DNA from: Pyrenophora tritici-repentis
Taxonomy: Eukaryota > Ascomycota > Dothideomycetes > Pleosporales > Pleosporaceae
Reading direction: 5' to 3'
NCBI RefSeq assembly: GCF_003171515.1
Contig: NC_089392.1
Location: forward strand, 620,001-684,000
DNA length: 64,000 bases
A program made the position numbers and the translations under genes. Positions 10,731 to 21,008 of this stretch are shown in pieces. The stretch's first letter is position 1. Each line of letters begins with the position of its first letter. The notes under the pieces are model-generated. The model was not told the origin of the DNA. It saw only the letters and a list, made by a program, of their open reading frames with translations, and did no database searches.

Positions 10731-13700
10731 ATGTCGTCTCGGCGCGACATTTCAAAAAACCACGAAAAAGCATTGCGCGTGTTTGCTGACAGTAATGAAG
10801 CACTGAGTGACACAGATGACGAAGATGACGGTCTCGACATCATTGAGTCGTCGCGCAAAGGTTTACATCTCTCACAGTATATTGACGGTCAGTCGATACT
10901 GCCCTCACCTCGTTCAGGGTGCCAACAAGCTCTAGTTTTGACCCAGACGCAAAGTCAGCCGAAAGGCGTTGAAGTGCAACCGAACACAGACGAAGTAGAC
11001 GATGACATTACCGAAGACGAGATTGTCGATGACGGCGGCGTAGAGTCGGAGTGGTCTGATGAAGACACAAGAGCCGTCTACCAAAACTGGAAAGAGCGGA
11101 AAACCCTCAAGCGCAAGCGCGCCGCCGCTGAGACCAACAGGATTCGCGCTGAGAAAAAGTCAAAGGTCAAAGCAGCTGTGAGCGTCGTCGGCCGTAAACC
11201 TCGGCCCAAGAGCCAGCATGGTCAAGGTCCCATAGGATTCAGCACCGATTCGGTAGCTGGAGACAAGAACACTACCCCAGCTTACTTAGATGACCCCATT
11301 CCTGACTATGTCCTATCGCGTCAACAGTCTCTCAAGAAATTACACGAGGCTGGCTTGCGATATCCTCCCAGCTATGAAGATGTCGACTTCTCGGATTCAG
11401 AAACGCAAGAGAAGCCCAAGCTCGACAAGGCCATCATTCCACAGCGAGAGAAGAAGAATATCAAGCTTCGTGAATCTCATGGTGTGATACCTGCGCCAAT
11501 TGCTCAATGGCTGCGTGACTACCAAGTTGAGGGCGTTCAATTTCTTCATGAAAGGTTTGTCAAACAAACAGGTGCTATACTGGGCGACGACATGGGTCTG
11601 GGAAAAACCATTCAGGTCATCGCCTTTCTTACAGCAGCTTTTGGTAAGACTGGAACTGAGCGCGATGCAAAGTGTATGCGAAAGATTCGTCGCTTTGGCA
11701 AGAGCCGTTGGTATCCCCGAGTACTCATCGTCTGCCCTGGTACACTCATGCAGAACTGGGAAGACGAGCTATCAAAGTGGGGTTGGTGGGAGGTCTACAG
11801 ATATCACGGCTCTAGTGCGGCGGACCGGAAGGGTGTCCTTGGTGCAGCAGCAAAGGGGATGCTGGAGATTATGATCACGACTTACACGACATATCGTAAC
11901 CATGAGAGCGAGATCAACACCGTCGACTGGGATTGCGTCATTGCTGATGAGTGCCATCAAATCAAGAGTAAGAACGCAGAGATCACCAAAGCAATGAACA
12001 AGATCAATGCTCTTTGTCGTATCGGTCTTACAGGAACAGCCATTCAGAACAAGTACGAAGAGATCTGGAATCTTCTGAACTGGGCGCGACCGGGAGCTTA
12101 CGGGTCTGCGCAAGAGTGGAAGCAAAAGATCAGTCTTCCACTCAAGTTGGGTCAGGCTCACGATGCCACCAACGCGCAGCTCGCCGACTCGAGAAGCAGA
12201 GCTCAGGACCTCGTTCATAAGATTCTGCCCAGTGTCTTCCTTCGGCGAATGAAAACACTGATTGCAGACCAACTGCCTAAAAAGAGCGATCGCGTCATCT
12301 TCTGCCAGCTCACTGAGACCCAGGCTGATGCGTACCGAACCTTCCTCGAGAGCGATAGGTGTGAGTGGATTCGCACTGCAAAAGAGCGATGTGACTGTAG
12401 ATCTGGAAAAACCAGAGGGTACTGCTGTTACGTGGAATTACCCGAAGAGGGCGAGAAGTGGTCAAACTACATATTTCCCTGCATGGTCACATTCCAAAAG
12501 CTTGCAAACCATCTGGCCTTGATCGTTCCAATGTCCACCGAAAACCAAGAAAAGCAAGCCAAGGACTTACAGACTTTGCAGCTGGCGTGCCCAAGCACAT
12601 TCAAAGATCTTTTTCAGATTCGCGATAATATCTTGGTTCAGTCCCAGCGCGAGTTTTGTGGAAAGTGGAAGGTGCTCAGGCGTTTACTTGATTTCTGGCA
12701 TTCCAATGGCGATAAGGTACTCATCTTCTCACACTCGGTCCGCCTCCTAAGGCTTCTGCGAGGCTTGTTCGATGTTGATGGGACCAAGTACAACTTCTCA
12801 TACCTCGACGGCAGCATGAAGTACGAAGATCGTTCGCAGGCTGTTGCAGACTTCAATGCGGACCCTAATCAGTTCGTGTTTCTTATCAGCACTAAAGCGG
12901 GCGGTGTTGGTCTGAACATCACTTCTGCCAACAAGGTCGTCGTTATGGACCCGCATTGGAACCCAGCATATGATCTCCAAGCACAGGACCGTGCGTATCG
13001 TATTGGTCAGACGCGCAACGTGGAGGTATTCCGTTTGGTTTCAAGTGGTACAATTGAAGAGGTTGTATATGCTCGCCAGATCTACAAGCAACAGCAAGCC
13101 AACATAGGCTACAATGCCTCAGAAGAGCGTCGTTACTTCCGTGGCGTCATGGATCAATCCACCAAAAAGGGCGAATTGTTTGGCCTAGAGAACCTCTTCA
13201 CTTTCCAGGAGAACAGTGTACTACTCCGCGACATCATGCATAAGACCAATGTTGCCGAATCGAAAGCCGGCGTCAACGCTTACGACTTCCACGTAGACGA
13301 GTCTCAGTTTGATTCAGAGGATGAGGACATCTTGTCTAACAAAAACCTCGGTACCGAAGATGATGCCAACATCGCAAGTATCAAGAAGTTCGCCGATTCT
13401 TTCCTCTCCAAGTCTGGCGCTGCCAGCAAAGGAAAGAAGGTGACGAAACGTGGCGGACCCGATCCAGTCAACGCCATCCTTGCGAAAGCTGGTGTGCAAT
13501 ACACTCACGAAAATTCCGAAGTCATTGGCCGTAGTGAGATAGAGGCTCGTTTGGGCAAACAGGCTATGGAATTGCGCAACGATGTCGATCTCGCAACTAA
13601 ACGCGTGTTCCAGGGTTCGCAATCACAATCTCAACACCAATCCAACCAGCAAAACATAGAGGAAGAGTTCAGCGCTGAGGACGATGGTGATGCGCATGTT

Positions 13701-13931
13701 CCTGGCAGTGCTACTAAAGGCGAATTCAAGATCAATTACCGCTACAGGCCTAATGAGCGCATCCGAAAGCGACAACTTTGTAGTATGGCGGAGAGCATGG
13801 GATTTGATGATCCTGTGAAATTTGCGCTACTGGTGGAGAGCAGCACTCAAGCCGAAAGAAGAACGATGCTTGAACGCTTCTATCGTGGGCGGAGGAGACA
13901 GATGATGCGTGAATTCGACAGCTCGAAGTGA
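10731..13931 (+). CDS. SNF2-family DNA translocase, ERCC6L2/Rad26-like
   Basis: Intronless ORF of 1066 residues from the ATG at 10731; an in-frame Met at 10605 would add 42 poorly conserved residues. The acidic N-terminus is followed by a two-lobe SNF2 ATPase. Motif I (DDMGLGKT) lies near residue 286, motif II is DECH near 406, motif III LTGTAIQN near 433, and motifs V/VI STKAGGVGLNITSA and QDRAYRIGQT lie near 721-757. A Cys cluster (CDC ... YCCY) sits between the lobes. After the helicase come GELFGLENLFTF and a C-terminal region ending in a basic helix. The Cys cluster and the GELFG-x-ENLF block resemble ERCC6L2-type proteins more than classical Rad26/CSB; I recall this rather than having searched it. 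The family couples ATP hydrolysis to translocation on DNA in repair and end-joining. It is probably nuclear. Confidence 0.85.
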   Translation: MSSRRDISKNHEKALRVFADSNEALSDTDDEDDGLDIIESSRKGLHLSQYIDGQSILPSPRSGCQQALVLTQTQSQPKGVEVQPNTDEVDDDITEDEIVDDGGVESEWSDEDTRAVYQNWKERKTLKRKRAAAETNRIRAEKKSKVKAAVSVVGRKPRPKSQHGQGPIGFSTDSVAGDKNTTPAYLDDPIPDYVLSRQQSLKKLHEAGLRYPPSYEDVDFSDSETQEKPKLDKAIIPQREKKNIKLRESHGVIPAPIAQWLRDYQVEGVQFLHERFVKQTGAILGDDMGLGKTIQVIAFLTAAFGKTGTERDAKCMRKIRRFGKSRWYPRVLIVCPGTLMQNWEDELSKWGWWEVYRYHGSSAADRKGVLGAAAKGMLEIMITTYTTYRNHESEINTVDWDCVIADECHQIKSKNAEITKAMNKINALCRIGLTGTAIQNKYEEIWNLLNWARPGAYGSAQEWKQKISLPLKLGQAHDATNAQLADSRSRAQDLVHKILPSVFLRRMKTLIADQLPKKSDRVIFCQLTETQADAYRTFLESDRCEWIRTAKERCDCRSGKTRGYCCYVELPEEGEKWSNYIFPCMVTFQKLANHLALIVPMSTENQEKQAKDLQTLQLACPSTFKDLFQIRDNILVQSQREFCGKWKVLRRLLDFWHSNGDKVLIFSHSVRLLRLLRGLFDVDGTKYNFSYLDGSMKYEDRSQAVADFNADPNQFVFLISTKAGGVGLNITSANKVVVMDPHWNPAYDLQAQDRAYRIGQTRNVEVFRLVSSGTIEEVVYARQIYKQQQANIGYNASEERRYFRGVMDQSTKKGELFGLENLFTFQENSVLLRDIMHKTNVAESKAGVNAYDFHVDESQFDSEDEDILSNKNLGTEDDANIASIKKFADSFLSKSGAASKGKKVTKRGGPDPVNAILAKAGVQYTHENSEVIGRSEIEARLGKQAMELRNDVDLATKRVFQGSQSQSQHQSNQQNIEEEFSAEDDGDAHVPGSATKGEFKINYRYRPNERIRKRQLCSMAESMGFDDPVKFALLVESSTQAERRTMLERFYRGRRRQMMREFDSSK

Positions 13932-14213
13932 AGCGTAGCTTATGTATATATTATGATCCTAGATATCCCGAGTTTTTTCTGAAGAATTTGGTTGTAAGAC
14001 GTTGCATCGCTCATTCCTCATTGTGTGACACGACAGCCGACCAGCCCCACTTAGCTTATCTCACATGGTACCGGTTGCATGCCGTAGAGAACACTAACAC
14101 CACGACGAGGACTAGATGTCCTTAGACACACACACACACTTTACAGGTGGTCCCGACTGTGCTTCATACCACAGCTGAGCGAAGCAGCCGTACTAGTGGG
14201 GACATGCATCGAA

Positions 14214-15724
14214 ATGGCCTCTTTCCTAGTTGTCCTCTTGATTAGCGCACTCATAATCGCATCATTTCATCACTACGTCTTACATCCCCTACTATTCGGC
14301 CGTTTGCGGTTTGAGCGCACTAGTTTCTATGCCATGTTTGACGTGTATGGCAAGAGTAACATGTTTACGTTTTCAAGCGGCGCAAAGCATGTGATGAGGA
14401 AGTGATTGCTCTCGCGCTCCTACTCCAAGAGCAGTCTACTAAATTATTACAATGCTTAAGTCATTACGCCCGAGAAGATCCGGATCATTTGGAGCTAATG
14501 AGTAGGACGAAAAACGACAAAAAGGGACTAAGAATCTTCACTGCTCTTCATTACTATGCTATCGACGTTATAACAACATTATTGTATGGAATACCCGAGT
14601 TTGGAGCCACTACAGCGGAGCCACTACAGCTCTACGCGGGACTTCGGGTCATCTTGCCTTGTTGAACGACATCATTCATCCCACCCGCCGTCGATTGTCT
14701 TGGTTTGCAGTTCATTTGCCGTCACTCACAGCATGGCTATACGCTCGAACTGGGATCATCGGGGACATTGTACAGCCCATCTTACCAATCGCGAAACCAG
14801 CGACCTATACCGGAATTCGCGCACACGCACTACGAGCGATGCCGTCTTATAGAGATGCCGACCATACATCACGTGCGAAAGCAGGAAAATCCGGCATTGT
14901 CGAACTACGTGAAGCAGCTCGGAAACACGATATACCAATCGATGACTTGGATGTTGCGAGCGAGTGCGCCGACCATCTTCTTGCGGGTATCGACACAACG
15001 AGTGATACTCTGATGTTCATTATCTGGTGTCTCTCTCTTCCGCACAACGCACATATACAGTAGCGGCTTGTCGAAAAATGCCCATCGATACCCGAACAGG
15101 ATCTCTCAGGCGCCGCGGTGAGTCTTAAAACTGCGGATGGAATGCCATATCTCAACGCGGTCATCAAAGAGGCGCTCCGTCTCTTTGCACCTCTGTCAGC
15201 TTCAGAGCCAAGATCGAGCCCTGTCGACACAGTCATCGATGACTATAACATTCCACGAGGAACTGTCTGTAGTATGGCACCCTACTCGCTACATCGGAAT
15301 GGAAGCGTCTTTCCTGAGCCACTGAAGTGGAAACCAGAGCGATGGCTGGGTGGCGGAAAGGACAAGGCAGAGATGGAAAAGTGGTTCTGGGCGTTTTCGA
15401 GTGGTGCGCGTATGTGCATCGGAGTCCAGTAAGTGTATCTGAAGTAGGTTATACCTCCGGTGTACCATTACTAGTGTACTAGTCTGGCCACAGCGGAGAT
15501 GGCTTTAGTGCCTTCGCTGTATCGGTTGTACGGATCCAGGATTCGTCCGGGCAGTGCGTATAGCGCCAGGAAGAACTTCGAGGTTTGATGTCTTCACCGA
15601 CGAGAGTTTCCCGGAGATGAGAGTATGTGTATAACTCGTGGGTATTCTGTCATGTCTAATGTACAACCAGGAACACACTTGCTGGATCAAATTTGTCCCC
15701 CACAAATATCCCGAGACCTGTTAA
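14214..15724 (+). pseudogene. Decayed cytochrome P450 gene
   Basis: Relics of a whole microsomal P450 lie in order: a hydrophobic N-anchor (MASFLVVLLISALIIASF), SNMFTFSSGAKHVMRK, an I-helix AGIDTTSDT, the K-helix ExxR as KEALRLFAP, PERW, and the heme loop FSSGARMCIG. Two intron remnants are still recognisable at 15429-15482 and 15623-15670. Splicing them gives the expected HLATAEM and a C-terminus EHTCWIKF ending with TAA at 15722-15724. The gene is disabled by a frame change after 14400, another near 14655, an in-frame TAG at 15061-15063 inside what should read HIQ-RLVEKC, and a frameshift near 15590 before FDVFTDESFPEM. The region between anchor and FERTSFYAMF is shorter than in functional P450s. 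Family membership is certain; subfamily and substrate are unknown. Confidence 0.85.
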
Positions 15725-16380
15725 TGTCGTAACGGCTTCACTACTGGTGCTAAGACAGGATATTCCGAGTCATGATGGGGCCGGAATGTGGGGTGCCATT
15801 GCCAACGGGGTAGACCTAGTAGTAAGTAGTAATAGTAGCCGGGATGTGGGGTGTTAGTATCAACACGTCCGTCCGAAATCTTTGCCGTTATTTTGCCCGT
15901 CACATGGCAAAAGCGCCACGGGCTAGGAAGAGGGTCCGTCAAATCGAATGTTATATGTCATGAGGTTTATAGCGGGGTTGCCGAACCAATTAGATATCTG
16001 CCGGACAAACCCCGGGGGTCTAGCGTTGACAGCCTTGCCCCGAACCACGTTTCCCCACACTGTACTCCACGCGCTACCACCTTGGCAAAGCCGCTGCTTC
16101 CAATCTCGGCACGATGCCGAGCGTAGGTGAAATGGTTGTCGGGTGTGTACCCAAGTCCATGGCTCTCCCGAAGAATCCCCAAGTGGGTAATAAACGGTAG
16201 AAGTTTCTTGGCTACGATGCACCTGATGGCGTAGCAACAAGATATGATGTGGCATGGAAACGTACAAATACTTGGGTCGGGACTGCATATGTTTGCTTGG
16301 TATCGACGATCATCGCTCTCCTTAGCGTGTCTAGATCCCTATTGCCCATCATGGTTGCTCAGCATCGAAGTCAGCGCAAG
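15725..16380. other. Intergenic region upstream of the GH3 gene
   Basis: About 650 bp between the P450 relic and the chosen GH3 start. The GH3 reading frame is open back to an ATG at 16249, which would add 44 residues including a hydrophobic stretch. No other gene is seen. Confidence 0.5.
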
Positions 16381-18255
16381 ATGAACACCTTCACAACACT
16401 TCTCTTTGCGGCGACAGCAATGTCAACGGCTATCCGTATGCCAAACACAGCAGGAGCAAGATATCCCAGAATGACGTCACGGTCCACGGAAATGGACTCT
16501 GCACCGTATCGGGATGCCTCACTTCCCGTGGATGAGCGAGTGGATGACCTCGTCAAGCGGATGAACCTTGAGGAGAAGGCCGGGCAACTCTTCCATCAGA
16601 TCATCAACCAAGGCACAAACGGTTCTCTCGCCAATGGCACCGATCTTTCCGTGAGCGGCAAGTTTATGACACACTTCAACTTGCACGGCCCGATTTCCGA
16701 CGTACGGGCAACAGTCCAATGGTACAACAACTTGCAGCAGATGGCACTAGACACCCGGCTCGGCATACCAGTTACCATCTCATCGGATCCTCGACATGCC
16801 TTCACAAACGCCGTTGGCAGTCAAATCGCAGCAACCAAGTTCTCACAATGGCCTGAGAGCCTGGGTTTGGCAGCGATACGGGACGCCGATCTCATTCACA
16901 CTTTCGCAGACATTGCTCGACAAGAATACAAAGCCGTCGGCATCCGATCAGCGCTGCACCCTCAGATTGACGTAGCCACTGAGCCCCGGTGGTCCAGGAT
17001 AGGCGGCACCATGGGCGAGAACGCTACCTTGACTGCCGAGCTAGTCGTTGCATACCTCAATGGTTTCACTGGTCCTAATGGTTTCGGCAAGGACTCCATC
17101 ACCACAGTTTCCAAGCATTTCCCTGGCAGTGGCCCCGTAGAAGGTGGCGAAGACAGCCATTTTGTATACGGCAAGAACGCCACATACCCTGGTAATAACA
17201 TGGAGCACCATCTTATTCCCTTCAGAGCTGCCATCAAGGCGGGAACAAGACAGATCATGCCCTACTACTCGCGCCCCATGGGCACAAAGTACGAAGAAGT
17301 CGCTGCAGGCATGAACAAGGGTATCGTCACGGACCTACTTCGCGGAGAGCTTGGATTCGATGGCATTGTAGTCAGCGACTGGGGCCTCATCACCGATGGC
17401 AACATCGCAGGTCAAGACATGCCAGCTCGTGCCTGGGGCGCCGAGAACCTCACCGAGCTGGAGCGCGCGGAAAAGATTCTAAACGCAGGCACTGACCAGA
17501 TGGGTGGTGAAGAGCGAACAGACTTGATCCTGGAGTTGGTAGAGAAGGGCATTGTGAGTGAAGAACGCATCGACGGATCGGTCCGTCGTTTGCTCCGCGA
17601 AAAGTTCATCCTCGGTCTCTTCGACAACCCATTCCTTGACGCCGAAGAAGCTGAAGCGTCGGTTGGTCGAGAAGAGTGGTTGGCCGTTGGATACGAAGCC
17701 CAACGCCGATCCTTCACCCTCCTCACCAACAAAGACAACACCCTCCCACTGGACGCTTCCGACTGCAAGAAGGCAAAGTTCTATGTCGAAGGTGTGAACA
17801 GCACTTTCTTGGAAGCACGAGACCTACAAGTCGTAGCCACTCCAGAAGAAGCAGACTACGCCTTCCTGCGCCTCGCTGCCCCCTATGAGCCTCGCCCAGG
17901 TGGGTTTGAGGCAAACTACCACGCTGGCTCTCTTGAGTATAATGCTACCGAGAAGGCGCGTCAAGCTGCCATCTACGCTGCTGTACCTACCATTGTAGAC
18001 ATGTACCTTGACCGCCCCGGCGCTTTCCCCGAAATTGTGGAGAACGCAAAGGCACTTATGGTCAACTTTGGAGCTAGCCCTGATGCTTTCCTCGACGTTG
18101 TGTTTGGTGTTGATGGGAAGGGGCCTGAAGGTATGCTGCCATTTGACTTGCCAAGGAGCGATGAGGCTGTTGCATCCAATAAGGAGGATGTGCCGTTCGA
18201 TACTGTGGACCCAGTGTTCAGGTTTGGCCACGGGCTGAGGTACGAGAGTTGTTAG
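16381..18255 (+). CDS. Glycoside hydrolase family 3, probably secreted beta-glycosidase
   Basis: Intronless ORF, 624 residues from the ATG at 16381. The chosen start gives a plausible signal peptide (MNTFTTLLFAATAMSTA). An in-frame ATG at 16249 would instead give a longer leader with an internal hydrophobic segment. The GH3 N-terminal barrel is seen as VDDLVKRMNLEEKAGQLFH, then KHFPGSGPVEGGEDSHF, and GFDGIVVSDWGLITDG. In that last motif the Asp of SDWG matches the catalytic nucleophile of the family. A second, alpha/beta sandwich domain follows (FTLLTNKDNTLPL ... FGASPDAFLDVVFG ... GMLPFDLPRS) and ends with the common FRFGHGLRY. Members remove terminal beta-linked sugars from oligosaccharides. 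The exact substrate cannot be read here, and the sequence resembles bacterial-type GH3 enzymes. It lies next to other carbohydrate-active genes in the window but not in a tight cluster. Confidence 0.9.
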   Translation: MNTFTTLLFAATAMSTAIRMPNTAGARYPRMTSRSTEMDSAPYRDASLPVDERVDDLVKRMNLEEKAGQLFHQIINQGTNGSLANGTDLSVSGKFMTHFNLHGPISDVRATVQWYNNLQQMALDTRLGIPVTISSDPRHAFTNAVGSQIAATKFSQWPESLGLAAIRDADLIHTFADIARQEYKAVGIRSALHPQIDVATEPRWSRIGGTMGENATLTAELVVAYLNGFTGPNGFGKDSITTVSKHFPGSGPVEGGEDSHFVYGKNATYPGNNMEHHLIPFRAAIKAGTRQIMPYYSRPMGTKYEEVAAGMNKGIVTDLLRGELGFDGIVVSDWGLITDGNIAGQDMPARAWGAENLTELERAEKILNAGTDQMGGEERTDLILELVEKGIVSEERIDGSVRRLLREKFILGLFDNPFLDAEEAEASVGREEWLAVGYEAQRRSFTLLTNKDNTLPLDASDCKKAKFYVEGVNSTFLEARDLQVVATPEEADYAFLRLAAPYEPRPGGFEANYHAGSLEYNATEKARQAAIYAAVPTIVDMYLDRPGAFPEIVENAKALMVNFGASPDAFLDVVFGVDGKGPEGMLPFDLPRSDEAVASNKEDVPFDTVDPVFRFGHGLRYESC

Positions 18256-18708
18256 TAGTTATGTGATATGACCAATTATGTAATTCAAATTCAAAAATTA
18301 TACATTCCACAAAGAGCGCCATTTTTGACAAATCTCCTATGTTGGGCCCTAGTTTTTACACCATTTCAATGATTCGTTGTTTCACTCTACATTGAGAGAA
18401 AATTGGTGCATGACAGCGCCTCTTTGGCTTAGTAGTCGAAGCCACTCGTGATTCGTGAGCTTAATGATCCATCGTGCGTCCGGTTCTGGTGGTTCTTAGA
18501 TGACATGCATCAAGCCATGCTTAGTCAACCCTCAAAAGTACGCCTGCTGCTAAACTAGGGACATCCATGGCAAGTTTGGTGTGGAGCTTTCGATCGATTT
18601 CCACTGTAGTATTGCGTGCTTCCGTCGTATATTAAACCTTCGTCCTCGTCGATGTTAGATTATATCTAAAGCAACCCACCATTCTTACGCAAGATCTGAA
18701 GATCAAAA
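18256..18708. promoter_or_regulatory. Intergenic region with probable TATA element of the small secreted protein gene
   Basis: About 450 bp. TATATTAAA at 18628-18636 lies about 80 bp upstream of the ATG at 18709. Nothing else is recognised. Confidence 0.4.
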
Positions 18709-19154
18709 ATGCAGCTCCAAACATTTGTCTTCTTTATCATCCCAGCTGTGCTAGCTGCGCCTCAGGTGACTACTGCCCCGGAACAACCTACCAGGACAAC
18801 CGCTTATGGTACATGGTAAGTATGACGTATCTCTATTGCCCAGATTTCCTGCTAACAGCCTCGCTTCTTCTTAGCCACACTAGCACTAATGCCGGAGGGG
18901 GGCCTGGCGTCGGCTGGTGCACAGTCACATCACCAACAAGTGTACCGACTTTCCTTTCCCCTGTAATCTGTAGCAGTGGGGGAATTGCAATTCCACCTAG
19001 AAACTGCTCTTTCGAGGGTTCAGTAAGTCAGCTCTCTGTCTTCAAGATGCCCACGTGAAATGGAGTCATCAGGCTGAGCGGAAAGAATGTACTGACGTGT
19101 AAATAGCCGTGTAGTTATGTTCCGGGGCTCATATTCGGGCGTGTGACGTGCTAA
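18709..19154 (+). CDS. Small secreted cysteine-rich protein, candidate effector
   Basis: Three-exon gene encoding 100 residues. Exons are 18709-18815, 18875-19022 and 19107-19154. The introns 18816-18874 and 19023-19106 both have GTAAGT donors and TAG acceptors, and all phases fit. The protein starts with a clear signal peptide, MQLQTFVFFIIPAVLAAP. The mature part contains exactly six cysteines: one coded across the first splice junction (GT-C-HTS), GWC, VIC, RNC, PCS and the C-terminal residue of GRVTC. An even number of Cys in a short secreted protein suggests three disulphides. Such proteins are typical of apoplastic effectors or surface proteins of plant-associated fungi, but no named family is recognised. 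Each exon is too short to appear as a sizeable ORF, so automated annotation could miss it. Function is unknown. Confidence 0.72.
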
Positions 19155-19395
19155 GTTGGTGGTATGGACGTAGACTTTGTTAGGGCGTGAAGTATTAGTA
19201 GTTTGACACTACCCTAGGTGCACTGAAATCTTGAATCTGTGTCTTTTACTGAAAATTTATTGTACAAATGCGAACATGTAAAGACACGATGCGAGTAAAG
19301 ATTAGAAGGCTAGACGCTCACATATTGAAATCAATCGAGGGCACGGAAATCTCATCTTTCAACTCCAGTCACTCCCCGTCGACCACAGCCTTGTT

Positions 19396-20235
19396 TCATG
19401 CCACCATAGTCTCAAACTCGACACTTTTCCGCGCCTTGAGAAGATTGGAAATCTCAAAAATGAACCGATCTGCACGTGCTCCTGTAAAGCCGAATGTATA
19501 GAAATCATCTGCCCCCTTTAGCTGCCACCAGAGATGGTGACCGATTGAACGGGGGACGTTCACCACCCATACGCTTGCGTATTTCAACTTTGGCATCCCG
19601 TGAAGGGTACCCACCAATCCATCAATAAGTCCAACTTGGAGAGGTTCACCACAGACAAGAAAAGCTGCCAGAGCAATCCGATTTGAGTCCGAATTGTTGA
19701 ATATCTCCCACAATGGTATGCTCAGGCTCAGAAACGCTAGTTTCTTGCACTCAGCCAGCAATTCCAGACATTTTTCTGCCTGAGCATTTGCCCCGTTTCC
19801 AGGATGCCGGACCGGGTATGGTGGAAAAATAGTCAAGCTGTGGAGACTAGTCCTTCCATGTGGACCGATGCCGTTAAGAAAGTATATCATATTTTCCCAA
19901 CAGGGAGAAGGAATGGTGAGCTTTACCTTGATGTTAGCCCAGAAGTATGTTTGTATCTCTTGCTGAATTTGCTTGTTTAGTCTTGACAGGACGCTCACAG
20001 CTGACAGTGTACAAGTCACCCTGGGTAGTCTCAATGTGGTGGTTCGAATCGCCTTTTCCTTTATCTCAAACCCCCAGTATCCGGCGAGAGCGTAGTCATC
20101 TAGTGGAAATACACTCCCCGGGGGTGCTTTCCTTGGAGGGCCATAGACAGCGAGTCCATAGATCCTGTTTCGGAGCTCGCCTGGACGACTGAGAAAGGAG
20201 ACTCGAGATGGGGCACCCTCCTTGCTCTCAAGCAT
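19396..20235 (-). CDS. Hypothetical protein, F-box-like PGELRNRIYGLA family
   Basis: Intronless ORF of 279 residues. Near its start it carries RPGELRNRIYGLAVYG. Motifs of this kind (LPxELRNxIYxxAL) open a very large group of ascomycete proteins related to F-box or 2EXR-like domains. The rest contains Leu-rich stretches such as KLAFLSLSIPLWEIFNN and a Trp-rich segment SIGHHLWWQLKGADDF. No catalytic motif is visible. If the F-box relation is real, it would recruit a target to an SCF ligase, but this is weak. The gene is complete and unbroken. It lies tail-to-tail with the small secreted protein gene, 241 bp apart. Confidence 0.65.
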   Translation of the reverse strand: MLESKEGAPSRVSFLSRPGELRNRIYGLAVYGPPRKAPPGSVFPLDDYALAGYWGFEIKEKAIRTTTLRLPRVTCTLSAVSVLSRLNKQIQQEIQTYFWANIKVKLTIPSPCWENMIYFLNGIGPHGRTSLHSLTIFPPYPVRHPGNGANAQAEKCLELLAECKKLAFLSLSIPLWEIFNNSDSNRIALAAFLVCGEPLQVGLIDGLVGTLHGMPKLKYASVWVVNVPRSIGHHLWWQLKGADDFYTFGFTGARADRFIFEISNLLKARKSVEFETMVA

Positions 20236-21008
20236 CTGGTCTGGTGGCTCACGAAGGATTCACTTGATTTTTTGGGCGTGCGCTGCTGCTTCTTTGCTCT
20301 GCTGCTGAAGGACGTGGACCTCGAGCTAGCGAATTATCATGTTTCTCGGCGTTCCCATGGAAGATTATATACCACACAAGCGTTTGCCTGCGCTACCAAT
20401 TGTTTATACTGGGAGGCAATGTCAAGCAGAGCACCGGTAAGCTCATTGCCAGGGCTACTAATTATCCATCGTGAGGCAACATCAAGCTGAGCACCTGCAA
20501 GCTCATTCCCAGAGTTGCTGATTGTCTATCGTAAGGCAGTGTCAAGCAGTGCATCGACAAACTCCTTGCTGAACACTAAAATTGAATATATAAGAAGTGA
20601 AAGAAGCGCGCAGTGAGTGTGCATTGTGCGAGCCCTGGTGGCAACGTCATAGTCCTGTCAGATTTACCTACATCGTGACCACCAGAGGGGGTGCAAACAA
20701 TCAAAACAATCACGTCATGGTAGCCTACCGCGTGACAAGCACAGACCACAACCAAAATACCGCACCCTCTCTACCTATATAAATCTACCAAGTCCCCTCC
20801 GTTCCTTCTTTCTTTCCTTTCCTCCGTCACCTTGACAAGAACCTCTCGACAACCCACAAATGAGAAGTGATAGTGTGAATCATACCATAAACGCCAAAAC
20901 CATAAACCGCTCATCAAATCGTGGGTAAAGGAAAGTGCATTCTAAAACATAATCCGTTAATCCGTAACATTCCCAAGTCATAACCACACAAGTGTCGTCT
21001 CACATGCC
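20236..21008. other. Intergenic region with tandem repeat and orphan core promoter
   Basis: About 770 bp. It holds the 60-bp tandem repeat described separately. It also holds a TATATAAA element at 20776-20783, followed by a CT-rich tract (20799-20825) and a 22-codon ORF from the ATG at 20860. That arrangement looks like a plus-strand core promoter and leader, but no gene follows: the next gene lies on the other strand. Confidence 0.45.
20401..20575. repeat. 60-bp imperfect tandem repeat, about three copies
   Basis: Three successive 60-base units (starting near 20401, 20461 and 20521) share the pattern ATCGTGAGGCAA, TCAAGC-GAGCA, AAGCTCATT. The third copy degenerates after about 55 bases. In one plus-strand frame the units read through with a single TGA in the second copy, so it may be a relic of coding sequence or a minisatellite. 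Confidence 0.75.

Noticed and set aside
16249..16380. Upstream start of the GH3 gene with an N-terminal anchor
   Set aside because: The ATG at 16381 gives a cleaner signal peptide directly before the conserved part; the longer form cannot be excluded.
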